DNA from: Symbiodinium natans | Taxonomy: Eukaryota; Sar; Dinophyceae; Suessiales; Symbiodiniaceae | Reading direction: 5' to 3' | Length of the DNA: 64,000 nt | Assembly: GCA_905221605.1 (NCBI GenBank) | Contig: CAJNDS010002185.1 | Location: 124,001-188,000 of the forward strand | In this document: in pieces, positions 45,201-52,329 of the stretch | How positions within the stretch are numbered: position 1 is the stretch's first letter | How the letters are laid out: every line of letters starts with the position of its first letter | Position numbers and translations under genes: made by a program | Notes under the pieces: generated by a model | Told to the model about the DNA's origin: nothing | Seen by the model: the letters and a program-made list of their open reading frames with translations, nothing else | Databases searched by the model: none

Positions 45201-46296
45201 CCCTAATTAAGGCCAAGTGGCCGTGGCCAGCGTGCAGGCCAACAATCCCACGGAGGAGGCCGCGAGAAACTGGGCCTTGCTGAAGACCTCCAGCGCCTCT
45301 GTAGGGTTTAGGGTTTAGGGCGTAGGGAGTTCCACAGGGGGCGCTTGTGGACTTGTGGCGCCTGTTTCAGCGTTACCGAGCCCACCAGCCAGCCGGCAAA
45401 CAGCGCGGTGGCGCTCCTGACATCTTGCGAGGGTGGAGTTTGGGGTTGAGGGTTTAGGGTCTAGGGTTTAGGGTTTAGGGTCTAGGGTTTAGGGTTTGAG
45501 GACCTGCTAGCGTTGAGGACTTGCTAGCGTTCAGGGTTGAGGGTTGAGGGTCGAGGGTTGACAGGGTTGAGGGTGGAAAGTTTGAGGGTTGAGGGTTGCT
45601 TCAGGGTTGAGGCTTGAGGGCTCGGTTTTTTAGGGTTGAGGCTTGAGGGTTCTAGCGTGTGACGTAGCCACTGGTCGAACCCAAGGTTGGGAACGGCTAG
45701 GGTTTCATGATAAAAAGGCCCTCTTTGGGCTACTATTTGCGTAAGAACTCCCAAAAGAATTTAGAACAATAATCCCTATATTGCCCTTAATAAGGAAGAA
45801 TATGTTTTATCTTTTTCGGGGGTCTTAAGCAACTAGTAGTTGGGTTCCATGCCACTTAAAGGTACCGGACGTCCCGAGCCCTCAACGAACCACAAAGCCC
45901 TGGCCGGCCGCCACCCTTCTTGAAGCCCTCAACCCCTCAACCTTTCATCCTGAACACTGATAGCAGGGTCCAGGGCCAAGCCCAGCCCAAAATACCAGGA
46001 ATCAGGTTTAGGGTTTAGGGTTTAGGGTTTGGGGTTTAGGGTTTAGGGTTTAGGGTTTAGGGTTTAGGGTTTAGGGTTTAGGGCCCAAAACAAACGATTG
46101 GCAAGGCTCCAGGGCAGCGTGGCCGATGAGAGGCCTGGCAAAGCCGGGTCCGCAGCAAGCTTGCTGTCGATGAACCTGGGCTCGGGGAGTCTAAAGGAAC
46201 TTAGGGTTTAGGGTTTTGGGTTTAGGGTATAGGGTTTAGGGTTTCAAGAGGTTTATAAGGGAACCTAAACCTCCCAAACAGGGTACTACTGGGCAT
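27216..46296 (-). CDS. SLC22-like major facilitator superfamily transporter, 18 exons, 390 aa
   Basis: Exons: 46271-46296, 46096-46175, 45664-45696, 45377-45423, 45222-45296, 44067-44119, 43864-43893, 43611-43689, 42071-42126, 41626-41662, 41418-41499, 40783-40836, 39603-39724, 38158-38264, 28467-28566, 27719-27818, 27360-27387 and 27216-27279. They total 1173 bases, an exact open frame from ATG to TAG. Twelve hydrophobic segments are expected in the plasma or an organelle membrane. Family-like blocks appear in order: ALFAGWLVGSALE, YVLSAVRFGFIGGP, YVQDCLPPSQRNQAMAF, SYGLSYSAGKLSENLYTNSA, GADVLGRK, ICLNVCFTTIY, QITARIGGILAPL and a final LPERIGEE. SLC22 members carry organic cations or anions, but the substrate here is unknown. 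Donors are 12 GT, 4 GC and 1 GA. The join before exon 14 is the least certain. The protein is shorter than usual, mainly in loops. Confidence 0.85.
27480..27610. repeat. Fold-back element in a transporter intron
   Basis: Two loosely complementary blocks, CGGTCACTTCTCTAAATG and CATTTGGAGAGCCGACC, flank a core containing GGGTACCC. Related blocks occur near 61860-61925 and 62690-62760. No coding frame is present. Confidence 0.45.
27842..28440. other. Transporter intron: telomere-type repeat and a direct repeat
   Basis: TTTAGGG units (27842-27900) are followed by a 50-base direct repeat (CGGGTTTAGGGTTGAGG..., about 28017-28065 and 28060-28110) and unremarkable sequence. It lies between exons 15 and 16 of the transporter gene and no exon was supported in it. 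Confidence 0.6.
28567..29445. other. Left part of the intron carrying the copia element
   Basis: It holds CCCTAAA arrays (28772-28870), TTTAGGG arrays (28995-29066) and degenerate units up to the copia target site. The 73-codon minus ORF at 29049-29270 is mostly translated telomere repeat. No exon is supported. Confidence 0.7.
29446..29676 (-). repeat. 3' LTR of the copia element
   Basis: 231 bases, TGCGATTGCGG at the left edge and TTTCGCA at the right edge in plus-strand view. By eye it matches 37560-37790 throughout. The polyprotein stop codon lies 11 bases inside its right end. No TATA-like box was clear. Confidence 0.95.
29666..37369 (-). CDS. Copia gag-pol polyprotein, 2567 codons with an internal out-of-frame segment
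   Basis: It begins MPFEQDGGASAIPTWDG. A CCHC zinc knuckle (CFKCGRAGHMARDC) starts at residue 428. The protease site LVDSGA has its Asp near 542. The integrase HHCC finger lies near 1370-1400, with catalytic D1438, D1506 and E1542 (35-residue spacing). The reverse transcriptase has GHVDDF, with Asp pair 2181-2182, replacing the usual YVDD. RNase H follows, with TDSKGG near 2440. A domain of about 250 residues between protease and integrase contains WPPDSDGW, DGCRYGM and KRWMIKT blocks of unknown role. Between about 35.05 and 34.38 kb the sensible protein (PCFGKHSSLHTGSNRYGQWT) is in another frame, so two compensating shifts are present. Gag has no obvious separate stop. Confidence 0.93.
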   Translation of the reverse strand: MPFEQDGGASAIPTWDGHPKGWRRYAREVAWYVQGTKHNQRRYLATRLISRLTGSARLLAMSWHQDEFDGDQGVLTYVRKLASSPLVRRSLPNAAAIMNQYFQFKRNPGEPITTFLVRETLGFEEFQEALLRLRDERQGLSVDKQLFGLESLLRKEGGGDNSEAPGDDEGTDSNARGKPEATPPGSQTGSSPHHRPSGAAESTQKQPQGDSPVPQPEPTPRSPAGAAAAFVQAEEDTYDSFILDVLRGWRLLQAASLSLDERRDVLSATRNRLDFESISNALQVLWDEQLSGARRMAPTSPHHHQSYVMEQQGWDEDAMWHQEFPGWHETKEDDPWADWHGYHVEERWPEGDVMAQENMEELTASELEDPAVREALQAERAAELMASEAAMTWKRAQRATSELRKDRGFGKGMSAAVVSPGGKGNTVCFKCGRAGHMARDCTVVRGKGKQSFYIGEDWGYDYYDYDNFAIQKGKGKKGTFGKSHFGLSKGWKGRGKTPFRSSVPGVNAYGLEMLGAADQGLTLDFNVATRGDAVSPNCGLVDSGATASAGPEASVQRLINAVLERDRSATIKVDQSRRPYFRYGSGSWGRAQFHAEISSSLSGSTKSFGVYALPNPPEYVEKWFRDDMLVPILVGMSHLGSQGAGMIIDFNDGFFINATDKANLSEPKSEQYLTQTSKGHFAIDIVDYLTGGKACSEGHCHVVVQVHPPTPSIALPGTDQDLPLQYMYPLEIMSEELMVSDKIPTMSAAERHTLIVQRGQRSRAADGQQHLGSRMPLASPLPNSDNIPSKNIVAHAAQSREEASAPLGREQDNPSRSSRHQIVQDRVALFRQAFQLTHWKQQVRPVDRVRRVCSSRSLHSPGRSSQLGHQGGEPGDGAEGNGHSPTGPGRADARQGPGEGGHGDGVCQASLRTAVKAAWSHPGDGSDSENNTSKLLPEGEAVSSPRGRVHFRIPRRGPEPQSECRGDGRRSGGKADSDSLFVPVNAQLGGRTAPSRVPVSARKEMPMKIARSILAMASVMIATGHRELQACLTEKNQFNVWELGGHPDSMLSVACLQEGLSSKCIGHTHGYDLYKKDTFVQLRDLFLKQRPQRVWFTPRPDRWSPWKTLHDGSQRQIDVAHRRRRQERQVLRRVCDLLLWCLDRLPQLQVFIVWPPDSDGWKDNVMKEFAQGLWDRGREWLSCRVDGCRYGMERPGIATGPPQFIQKRWMIKTTCSDFHFLYKTKTCVQDHKHVPLWCMDGEHRLDFPWRFASSVARSWREQLFNSKALKNLHRADDPTVTEEEVRRDLLQPAVARRRLVRKDGHEGTSYFVGSSDFQEVMPVSIRMDEDGAFEVDPEEEEQHEAEPVEPSDNKPSESDMKDWLNKLRRFHNSAGHPSNRNLARLLKDAGKLPWQIEAALDYECPQCKSLRPGGVASKQVPPLSTRPTPTAWTQVVADVSDFMSIPHKCKLKFVVFVDAATHFRVAEPLKRMAVAEMKQESATDVIEAFSRRWLADKPKPQILIPDNGSAFVSKAFREFCAGINVWLAPPAETEAWAHGLAESTVQEIKDTMAKIQTTSPELTPETCLHLATGALNQTAFVKGYSSYQWVYGKDFSFTDEDEVTLAQLRDDAPHAEFQKLVSKRLEAEQCARLVRARRVLSRLKNSMTRQPIRAYSPTEMVKIWRRALPHDLHKGPRGGFRISGKPQWIGPGRVVFCETLPHQHADDPVRHIVWVVVAGRLYRCSAHSVRTVSEVERAWYHIQNQENPMNWKTLKDVVPQREYDDLSQQAPPGDEPDDHVGDLPTEPDAETFVPNKRLRGKQHPRAQDQRQVPVPAPPPEDEAVNDYEDYGYSPSLLPDDEDVTGSSVPAWPPHVPEVPMGDEHDGERATASGVKRPEEGEEDGAAKRIKQSADDLLYTCLQDCEQECFQLTVDLGFTSNRQKKRFLRAPAAYLAAKLRDCEVRLEKLPAELKALFDKAKTKEVTSFLKQEAVRKCQSLAEEKLGKESGRLMRCRWVLTWKDIPPEDRDEAIEDAKKPESTTTEDGTRKAKARIVLLGYEHPDLLKAGFNSSAPVQSLLTRCMSYQMAIQNQWELEGLDLSTAFLQTSKREDMDIWTRGVPELRRALGVDDNGILRVLKDFYGSTTAPRGLWKDLGTKFEAEGAICVVSDPCFWIWTEPNAEPRNEFDKFRTIGFVGGHVDDFHRAGDRDNPRWCQIRAKIDKLYNWGTVKRNNYRHAGTDLETKYDAEVGRYLEVHQDSYVENLEDLDVNTSVRSGEETLLTAEEISKCRGALGAVQWLAVQTQPQLCARCNLLLTDLSNGPTTKISQEIQQLIEEVRHRPCRLVFKKLPGVHHWQDMHVITLGDQAHNNRPRGGSTGGLITFMGGPAHAHGEPGPLVMIGWRSWKLQRVAIGSTDAEVQAMLESEDANYRARFLWAEMNGATVDRNFDYLLQADQLVQQVPGIVGTDSKGGYDAVTRQEGANLGLSNARAAIQGHQLKQSLRKAKAKLIWLSGEWNISDALTKKSPECRRTFEQYLRTRIWMLRFDPNFVVSAKKARKQGHNPVQFMKKTLKDASVKKGFGLVRK
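34372..35106 (-). CDS. Second-frame segment of the copia polyprotein
   Basis: This 244-codon open frame overlaps residues of about 755 to 1000 of the long copia frame. Its translation (GVCALRVRYIPREG, LVKVAMEMEYAKHRYGQLLK) looks like ordinary protein. The main frame over the same bases is Arg/Gly/Ser-rich, as out-of-frame reading would be. It probably represents true polyprotein sequence displaced by two small indels, one near each end. Confidence 0.6.
   Translation of the reverse strand: MCSGVSVHALPMDNSTLARGCLLPRHYLTPTTSPPRTSLLMPPKVEKKQAPPLDESRTIPADPRDIRSSKTGWPCFGKHSSLHTGSNRYGQWTECGVCALRVRYIPREGAPSSDTKVENPVTVQRAMATLQQDLGEQMPDKDLVKVAMEMEYAKHRYGQLLKQRGVIPATAPTVKTTPPNSFPKAKPSAAPEVVFTSGYHDADLSLNPNAVEMEDGLVGKPIATASSSPSTHSWEAVQHPAESP
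37542..37558 (-). other. Primer binding site of the copia element
   Basis: One base inside the 5' LTR the minus strand reads TGGTAGCGGAGCAAGG. TGGTAGCRGAG is the complement expected for the 3' end of eukaryotic initiator tRNA-Met, the usual copia primer. Exact matching to the host tRNA could not be checked. Confidence 0.6.
37560..37790 (-). repeat. 5' LTR of the copia element
   Basis: 231 bases with TG...CA ends, identical by eye to the 3' LTR at 29446-29676. It is followed on the right by the target duplication ATTTA, directly continued by AGGGTTTT of the telomere-type repeat. Confidence 0.95.
38265..39602. repeat. Transporter intron with two tandem repeat fields
   Basis: TTTAGGG array (38287-38365), then a diverged tandem repeat of about 250 bases (38500-38930) built on GCTTGGYTTGGCGCGAAGGG and CAAAGCTGCAGCAGACGG blocks. 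A (CAGGGC/CAGGGT)n minisatellite follows (38945-39210). ORFs across it, such as repeated Pro-Trp or Gly-Gln, are low-complexity artefacts. It separates exons 13 and 14 of the transporter gene. A missing exon of that gene could lie here but was not identified. Confidence 0.8.
43690..43796 (-). repeat. Introner-like element, copy in the transporter gene
   Basis: On the minus strand it runs from about CTGAGTGAGTACACTTTACA to AACTCAGCAACTAAGTCAAC and ends exactly at the 3' splice site (CATCAG) of transporter exon 8. It closely matches intron 1 of the neighbouring secreted-protein gene (47233-47354), including the internal GTGTACACTTT inverted blocks. Two different genes carry it at an intron 3' end, which suggests an intron-generating or intron-targeting element. 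Confidence 0.7.
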
Positions 46297-46481
46297 CCTG
46301 GAATTCAAAGCCTTGGGCTTTCAAGCTGCCGTAGATGCAATAAGTAGTCGGGGTTGGGGCTCTAAGCCAGACTCCAGGCCCCAAACCCCAAATCCCAAAA
46401 CTTGAAGGAGGACCCTGGCCCCAATGCCCAATTTTGTGTCCGATAAGATGCTGACGGTTCGGCGGTCAGCGTTCTCGCACC

Positions 46482-47483
46482 CTACATGCACTGGGAGGGC
46501 TGGTTCTGTGCTTTCACACACTGCTTCCCCCCCTTGCACTTGCACATGCCTGTGGCAACAGGTGAAAGCGGCTTAGAGCCGACACAGGTCACGGGCATCG
46601 TGCTCGGGTCGAAGATGTTCGTCGGATGGAACACGAGCGTCGGACAGGCATCCATGGGATTGGTGTCGCTGCAGCGCTTCTCGTAGACACCTTAGGGTCG
46701 GAGTTAAGGAAAGGCTTCCGAAACCCCCCTAAACCCTAAACCCTAATTCTTAGAACAGGCCCTGTGCACCATGGAGAGCGCAAGTATATGGGCATCAAGC
46801 CAAGAGGTGAGGCGTTAGCTCATCTAAAAGAACAAAAAACCAGCTCCCAGGGGAGTCATCGGCACAACAACTCGGGTCGATTGTACCATCTGGCTTCCTG
46901 CACTCAGCCGGGGTCACACCCTGATCTGCGTAGTTCAGAGCCATCTTCAGACATCCCAGAGACTGTGTCGAAGCCTGTGAAGACGACATCAAGTTTGTGA
47001 TGACTGCCATTGCCTTTGTGGGGTCTGAGAAGACCTGTCCCATAACTTGGTTCAAGAATGTTGAGCATTGATCCATGGTGGCTGCCTCGTTACTTTTTCC
47101 AAGGAAGACACCTGCGATGGCGGATGTGGGATTGGAGGCACTTGCACCAGACTGGCCACCAAATGTCTGGAACGGATTTGGAAATGCCGGAAACTGCGTT
47201 CCGTTTTGGCTCGCCTTGGTCTCATTTTGGAGCTGTCGGCTGACCTTAGTTGCTGAGTTCATAAGCCCCCCTGAAAAGTGTACGCTTTCAGTTCGATAGG
47301 GGATTGTAGTATCCCCAAAAAGTGTAAAGTGTACTCATTCAGCTACAAAGCGACATGCTGGAGAAAGGAGTCGGCTTCTGCGGACAGCACCGCATCCTGG
47401 GCAACGGCCTCCTGCTGTTCTTGGGTACACGCGCTCCCCAGTGCGCTCAAAGGGAGGGCGGCCAAGAGAACCACATATGCCAT
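46482..47483 (-). CDS. Secreted cysteine-rich protein, three exons (about 227-241 aa)
   Basis: Exon 1 (47355-47483) starts at ATG with a clear signal peptide, MAYVVLLAALPLSALGSA, then an acidic/Gln segment. Exon 2 starts at 47232 and ends at 46887 (GT donor) or 46845 (GC donor). It has paired Cys, ECRKPDG and DPSCCADD motifs. Exon 3 (46482-46690) encodes EKRCSDTNPMDACPTL and GMCKCKGGKQC and ends QCM, TAG. Phases agree in both versions, and exon 2 is a long uninterrupted frame. The protein probably enters the secretory pathway and is disulphide-bonded. The family is unknown. It lies about 190 bases upstream of the transporter gene on the same strand. Confidence 0.7.
47233..47354 (-). repeat. 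Introner-like element forming an entire intron
   Basis: The whole 122-base first intron of the secreted-protein gene (GTCGCTTTGTAGCTGAATGA at the donor, AAGGTCAGCCGACAG at the acceptor) matches the element at 43690-43796. The two copies differ by scattered substitutions. No telomere units are inside it, unlike most introns here. Confidence 0.7.
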
Positions 47484-48472
47484 GGCGCCAATGGAGCTCG
47501 AAACCCTTCAGCTTCTGTGAGGGTCGGCTAGGGGGGCTTTGAACCAGAAAGAGGCTGGGGGGTCAGAGGCAAAGTGGCACTTCAGCGTTCTTGGGAGCAA
47601 CTGGCCGCTGGCCCCACCCAATCCGAAGCCCTCTGCACTGTGGGAGAGAGGGGGACGGGGGAGAGAGGGGGGGGGGGGTTATCAAAAATTTGAGTTTTCT
47701 GGAGCGTACTCTTTATACGAGATCTTCATTGTAAACGCCGCCTGGAGATTTAAGGAGGCCCGTAAACAAGGCCTTGAACTTGTATTATATATGGTCCATT
47801 ACGTGAGTCTCTAACTCAACACACTCTCTCTCTCTCTCTCTATGTAGGGGAGAAAAAAAAAACAAAACACACATCCAATGCCGTTGAGGAGCACGGGCAG
47901 AGTGTGAAAACAACCGCTCGCCCCGCAAAGAAGCACTGCCACCTGACGTCGCTCAGAGATTTCGGGGCCCAGCCGGGGAGAGGAGGGAGGGGAGGAGCGG
48001 GAGGGGGGGGGGAGGGGGGAGGGGGGGTCTTGGGCAGAAAAACCCGACAGACCCTGAAACCCCTTAAAGCCCCTAAAACCCCCTTAGAATCCCTAATTCC
48101 CCTTAAAGCCCCTAAAACCCCTTAAAATCCCTAAACCCCTTAAAGCCCCTTTAAAACCCCTTAAAATCCCTTGAGCCCTGTGGTCCACACTGGGAGCTCC
48201 CCAAAAAAGAGGGACAAAGCGCACGCGCGGACACGCGCCAGCCTTGGGCTAAGGGTGGGGAGTCCTCAACCAGCAAGCCCTGACCCTCAAGAGCCCAAAA
48301 GAACCCCAAACCGGACCCAGGCTCAGGCTCTCGCATGTGTATTGTTGTTTTTTTTTTGTTTTTTTTTTGGGAGGGGGGGGGGGGTTAAGGTCTCGAGTTC
48401 AGGGCGCGAAATAAGCCTGAACCCAAGGGCAAGGCCCCTGCACCCCTCTGAGCGGGGGTGAGGATAAAAAAG
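47484..48472. other. Spacer with simple repeats
   Basis: It contains a G-rich tract (47650-47685), a CT microsatellite (47824-47842), a GGGA-rich tract (47980-48030) and a degenerate run of CCCCTTAAAGCCCCTAAAA-like units (48055-48180). No exon was supported. The telomere heptamer is largely replaced here by the related CCTTAAAGC/CCTAAAAC motifs. Confidence 0.6.
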
Positions 48473-49193
48473 TCATGTAAATGCAATCGCAGCCACTCCG
48501 ATTGCTCGCAGCTGCTTGCCGCGATCGGGCTCGGCCTCAACCTGCTTGAGGCTTAGGGTTTTGGGTTCGCAGATCTTACGGCTTAATCAGGTTCAGGGCT
48601 TGAGTTTTTTGGTGTTGTGAAAAATGCCACCCTCATTTCCCAACCCGGCGCCCTGAACGTGGAGAGGTTGCGCTTGTAGTTTCGGGGGCATGCGGCAGTC
48701 GCATGTGTGCTTGGCGTTGCTTAGTCTTGCGTTGATTTAGGGACCCTGCTCAGAACAGACCCTCAGCCCTAAACCTTGAAACTCCTCAACCTCTAAGTCT
48801 GAAAGCCTTGTAAGCCTTGCTTTAAGGAAGTCGCTTTGTCCAAACCAGGGGGTTAAGAATCCCCCCTGAAGAACCCTCAGCCTCAACCCTCAACCATAAA
48901 CCCTGAACCCTGAACCCTGAAGCCTGAAGCCTGAAGCAAGCAGACTCCCCAACATCTCGCGCAGCCCAGACCATCTGCCAAGCCCTGCGACTCCGGGCGC
49001 CCCTAAAAAAGCCGGTTTGGGGTGAGGGTTTAGGGTTTAGGATTGAGGGTTTAGGGTTTAGGGTTGAGGGTTTAGGCTTGCGTACAGGGTTTAGGGCTCA
49101 GGGTTTAGGGTTCAGGGTTTAGGGTTCAGGGTTGAGGGTTTACGGTTCACCCGCTTTGATAGCCTTCGTCTCGGCTGCCTTGCGCGGCCCCAT
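48473..49193 (-). CDS. Small four-exon gene, 84 aa, unknown function
   Basis: Exons 49151-49193, 48931-48984, 48631-48719 and 48473-48541 total 255 bases, an exact frame from ATG to TGA. The start is MGPRKAAETKAIKAG. The middle contains LREMLGSLLAS and NYKRNLSTFRAPGWEMR, and the end is VEAEPDRGKQLRAIGVAAIAF. Donors are GT, GC and GT, and acceptors are CAG, AAG and CAG. Telomere-type repeat fills the first intron. The product is small and basic with no recognised domain. The opposite strand gives poorer peptides, so the minus strand is preferred. Confidence 0.5.
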
Positions 49194-49227
49194 GCCACGG
49201 CGACTATGGCGGTGATGGACGACACCT

Positions 49228-49375
49228 GAGCTCAAACAAGGGGAGATAAGGGCATGTCAGGGGAGATAAGGGGATTAAAGGGGTCATAAGGGGAGATAAG
49301 GGGAGAGAAGGGGAAAAAAGGGGATATAAGGGGATATAAGGGGATATAAGGGGACAAAAGGGGAGATAAGGGGTT
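49228..49375. repeat. Minisatellite of 10-11 bases (GGGGATATAA / GGGGAGATAA)
   Basis: About thirteen tandem units of GGGGANATAA type occupy this stretch just upstream of the 84-residue gene. The unit is unlike the telomere heptamer but shares its G4 core. Confidence 0.9.
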
Positions 49376-49918
49376 TAGGGCTTTTAAGGCTTAGGGAGGG
49401 CTTAGGCATGGGAGGGAGGAGTCTCTCGAGGTTGATTTAGATGTTCAGGCCGAGCGTTTCGGGTTTAAGGTTCGGGGTAGAATCGTCGTTCGTACTTCAG
49501 GTTTAGGGTTTAGGGTTTAGGGTTTAGGGTTTAAGGTTTAGGGTTTAGGGTTTAGGGTTTAGGGTTTAGGGTTTACGGTTTAGGGCATAGGGCATAGTTG
49601 ACGGCACTGGAGCAAGCCAGGCCTGCCGACTGTGACGGATTGTAGCAGGCCCTATGATCCTAAGGCCCATAGGCCCCTCAACCCTAAACCCTAAACCCTA
49701 AGCCCCAAACCCTAAACCCTAAACATTCTGAAGCTTAACCTTTCATAGTCGAGGCGCACGCGAGGCAGAACACGCTCGTCAGGTCCTGGTGCGTGGACTG
49801 TGTGAGCTAAGTATACCGAGATGTGTCCAACCACTAGCATATGGAAATAGAATCGTATTAATCTAGAATAGTACGCATATATAAATAAATAACAAAAATA
49901 TATATAAAAACAAAGATA

Positions 49919-49995
<77 letters not shown>

Positions 49996-50039
49996 CCGCC
50001 GACCCCGCCTTTGGGGGAGCGCCCGGGAAGCCCCTTACA
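49376..50039. other. Non-coding stretch with telomere-type and TA repeats
   Basis: TTTAGGG units (49500-49580), CCCTAAA units (49680-49725) and a long TA/TATG microsatellite (49900-49996). No supported gene. Confidence 0.8.
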
Positions 50040-50960
50040 CCGGAGGTAGGCCTGACGCCCCCCCCCCCCCACCCTCCCCTTCCCCCCCGACCAGGGACCC
50101 CCCCTAACAGCGCAAAAACACTTCTTTTTGTCGTTTTCAGAACCGACGATCCTCACTCCCCGCTGCCCCCTTGACCCCCCCCGACCTGACGACCCCACCC
50201 TCACCCCCTCCCCTTCCGCCCCCCGACCAGGGACCCCCCCTCCCCCGCCCTCAACTCGGTTCGCTGTGCGTCCTTACACGGTAGTCCTGACAACCTTTCT
50301 CCCGACGCCCAGCTCCTTCCCGACCAGGGACCCCCCGCCTCTCCCCCCCCCCGACCTGACGACCCCTCTACGTGCACCCCACCCAAAACCCAAGTCCATC
50401 CCTTGACCCCTCCAGCAAAAAACCCGGACCCACCCCACCTGTCGCGCATACTTGTGCCACCGACCTGACGACCCGATCAGGGACTCACACTGCACTCGCC
50501 TGCCCCCTCACCCCACCCCCACCCCCTCCCCTTCTCGCCCCCGACCAGGCGACCCCCCCCTCTCGGCAGAACGCACGATTTGTGAAACCCCATCCCAAAA
50601 GCTCAAAAACACTTTTTTTGTCATTTTCGATTTGTGGCCGCCAACCCACAAAAACGCTCTGTGCGTGCTTACCCCCTACTCCTCACTCCGCCCTGCTTCC
50701 GCCGACCTGACGACCCACCCTCACCCCCTCCCCTTCTGCCCCCCCACCACGGACCCCCCCCAAACCCTCACCCGACCCGGACCCACCCGACCTGTCGACC
50801 CCCACCCCCACCCCCTCCCCTTCCGCCCCCCGACCAGGGACCCCCCCCTCCCGGCCCCAAAAAACTCAAAAAACACTTTTTTGACCCATGGTTTCCCACA
50901 AAACGCTCCGTGCGTGCTTGCCCTGCCCCTACCGCCTACTCCTCCCAAGCCCGAAGTCCA
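50040..50960. repeat. C-rich satellite-like tandem repeat
   Basis: Blocks of GACCTGACGACCC, CACCCCCTCCCCTTC and CCCGACCAGGGACCCCCCC recur many times. A linker block resembling AAAACTCAAAAACACTTTTT and AACGCTCYGTGCGTGCTT recurs at about 50110, 50600 and 50865, giving a higher-order spacing of a few hundred bases. The Pro-rich plus-strand ORFs and Gly-rich minus ORFs here are shadows of the repeat. Confidence 0.85.
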
Positions 50961-52329
50961 TCACCCAAACCCGAAGTCCATCCCTTGACCCCCAACCCCC
51001 CCCTCTCACCCCAAGCCGTGAACTGGCTTGCGCACTCAGTTTCTTGTGACACCCCAGCAGCCGGAACCTCGACGCTAAACCCTCAACCCTTGCCCCGCAA
51101 CCCGCGAGGCTGCAACCTACTTCCTCAATCCCGCGCATGCCTCGCAGGTGCTCCGCGCTCCAGAGTTTCTAGTGTTTCGACGCGTTACGGTTTTCAAACT
51201 AGGGTTCCGAGTTTCGGGCTTCGGGTTTCCGATTAGGAAGAAGTTCCCCTCACACGACCCTCCTTGCTGGCTCTTTTCAGTGCCTTGGTGCCGGCTTCTG
51301 TCCCTTCCTTCTTGAGGGGAGAAGGTGAGCCTGACCTAAGCTCCATGTCGCAGCGCTCAGAGTTCGAGACGTCTGAGCGACGACCAGTGTCCTGAGAGGA
51401 GAGTCACATGACGGGTTTCGGGTGGAGGGTTCAGCAGAGCTTCTCGTCTGGACTCGACGTCTTATTTAAGCCCCGACTGAGCCTGCTATACACTCTCGTC
51501 CCCAAATGCATTAGCAGCACCAAGACTGCTACAACGACCCCTGGCTCGCCATGTCAGGCCAAAACGAAAGCGCTTGCAAATTGGAGCCTTCCGTTTCCCT
51601 AAACCCTAAACCCCAAACCCAAAACCCCAAGCCCTAAACCCCCTAAACCACAAACCCTAAACCCTAAACCCTAAACCCTAAACCCCCGAAACCCTAAGCA
51701 GTCGACCCTAAACCCTAGACCCTATATTTTAAACCCTTAACCCTAAACCCTAAACCCTGAGCCCTAACCCCTAACCCCTAAAGCCTAAGCCTTAAACCCT
51801 CAACACTAAACCCGAAACCCGAAACCCGAAACCCTAAACCCTAAACCGGCTGGCCGTGCACCCCTCGACCCTTTCCACACGCAACCGGCCCTGGCCTTGT
51901 CCGGCTGCCCCACCGGAGTCGCAGCAGCGCCTCCTGCACACGGTCCCACAGCACTGAACAGCTCGCGGTTTAGGCGTTACGCCCTGGGCTTTCGGGTTCC
52001 ATGTCCTCACCGCGAAGATTCTGCATTCCCACGTTTGCGCACTAAGAACACCAAGTGGGGCACAGACAACCCTGCCTTGGACCTTACATCATGATAGCCT
52101 CCCCCGTAACTACACCAGGTACCGTACAAATAGCCGCAGCTTACCCTACCTGAAATACCCGACGGGCTACTCGGAGCCATCGCACCGCCACTTCTTTACT
52201 GCCGACCACGCACAGCTGGAACCATGCCCTGTACGTAGCTTCCCGATGCCTCAAGCAATCAGCGCTCCGTGCGCAACATGATCGCGCTAGCATCTCATCG
52301 TGCTCTCTAAAAATCGCCTGCCAGAACAC
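50961..52329. other. Non-coding or unresolved stretch
   Basis: Mixed sequence with a CCCTAAA field (51600-51850) that includes CCCGAAA variants. Short GC-rich islands at about 51.26-51.41 and 51.86-52.09 may be exons, but neither strand gave a convincing chain. No gene is claimed. Confidence 0.5.

Noticed and set aside
48990-49400. CRISPR-like array from regularly spaced short repeats
   Set aside because: The 10-11 base units are contiguous, with no spacers, and the sequence is eukaryotic.
50128-51236. Proline-rich plus ORFs up to 200 codons
   Set aside because: C-rich satellite has almost no stops in these frames. Three frames are open at once and none looks like protein.
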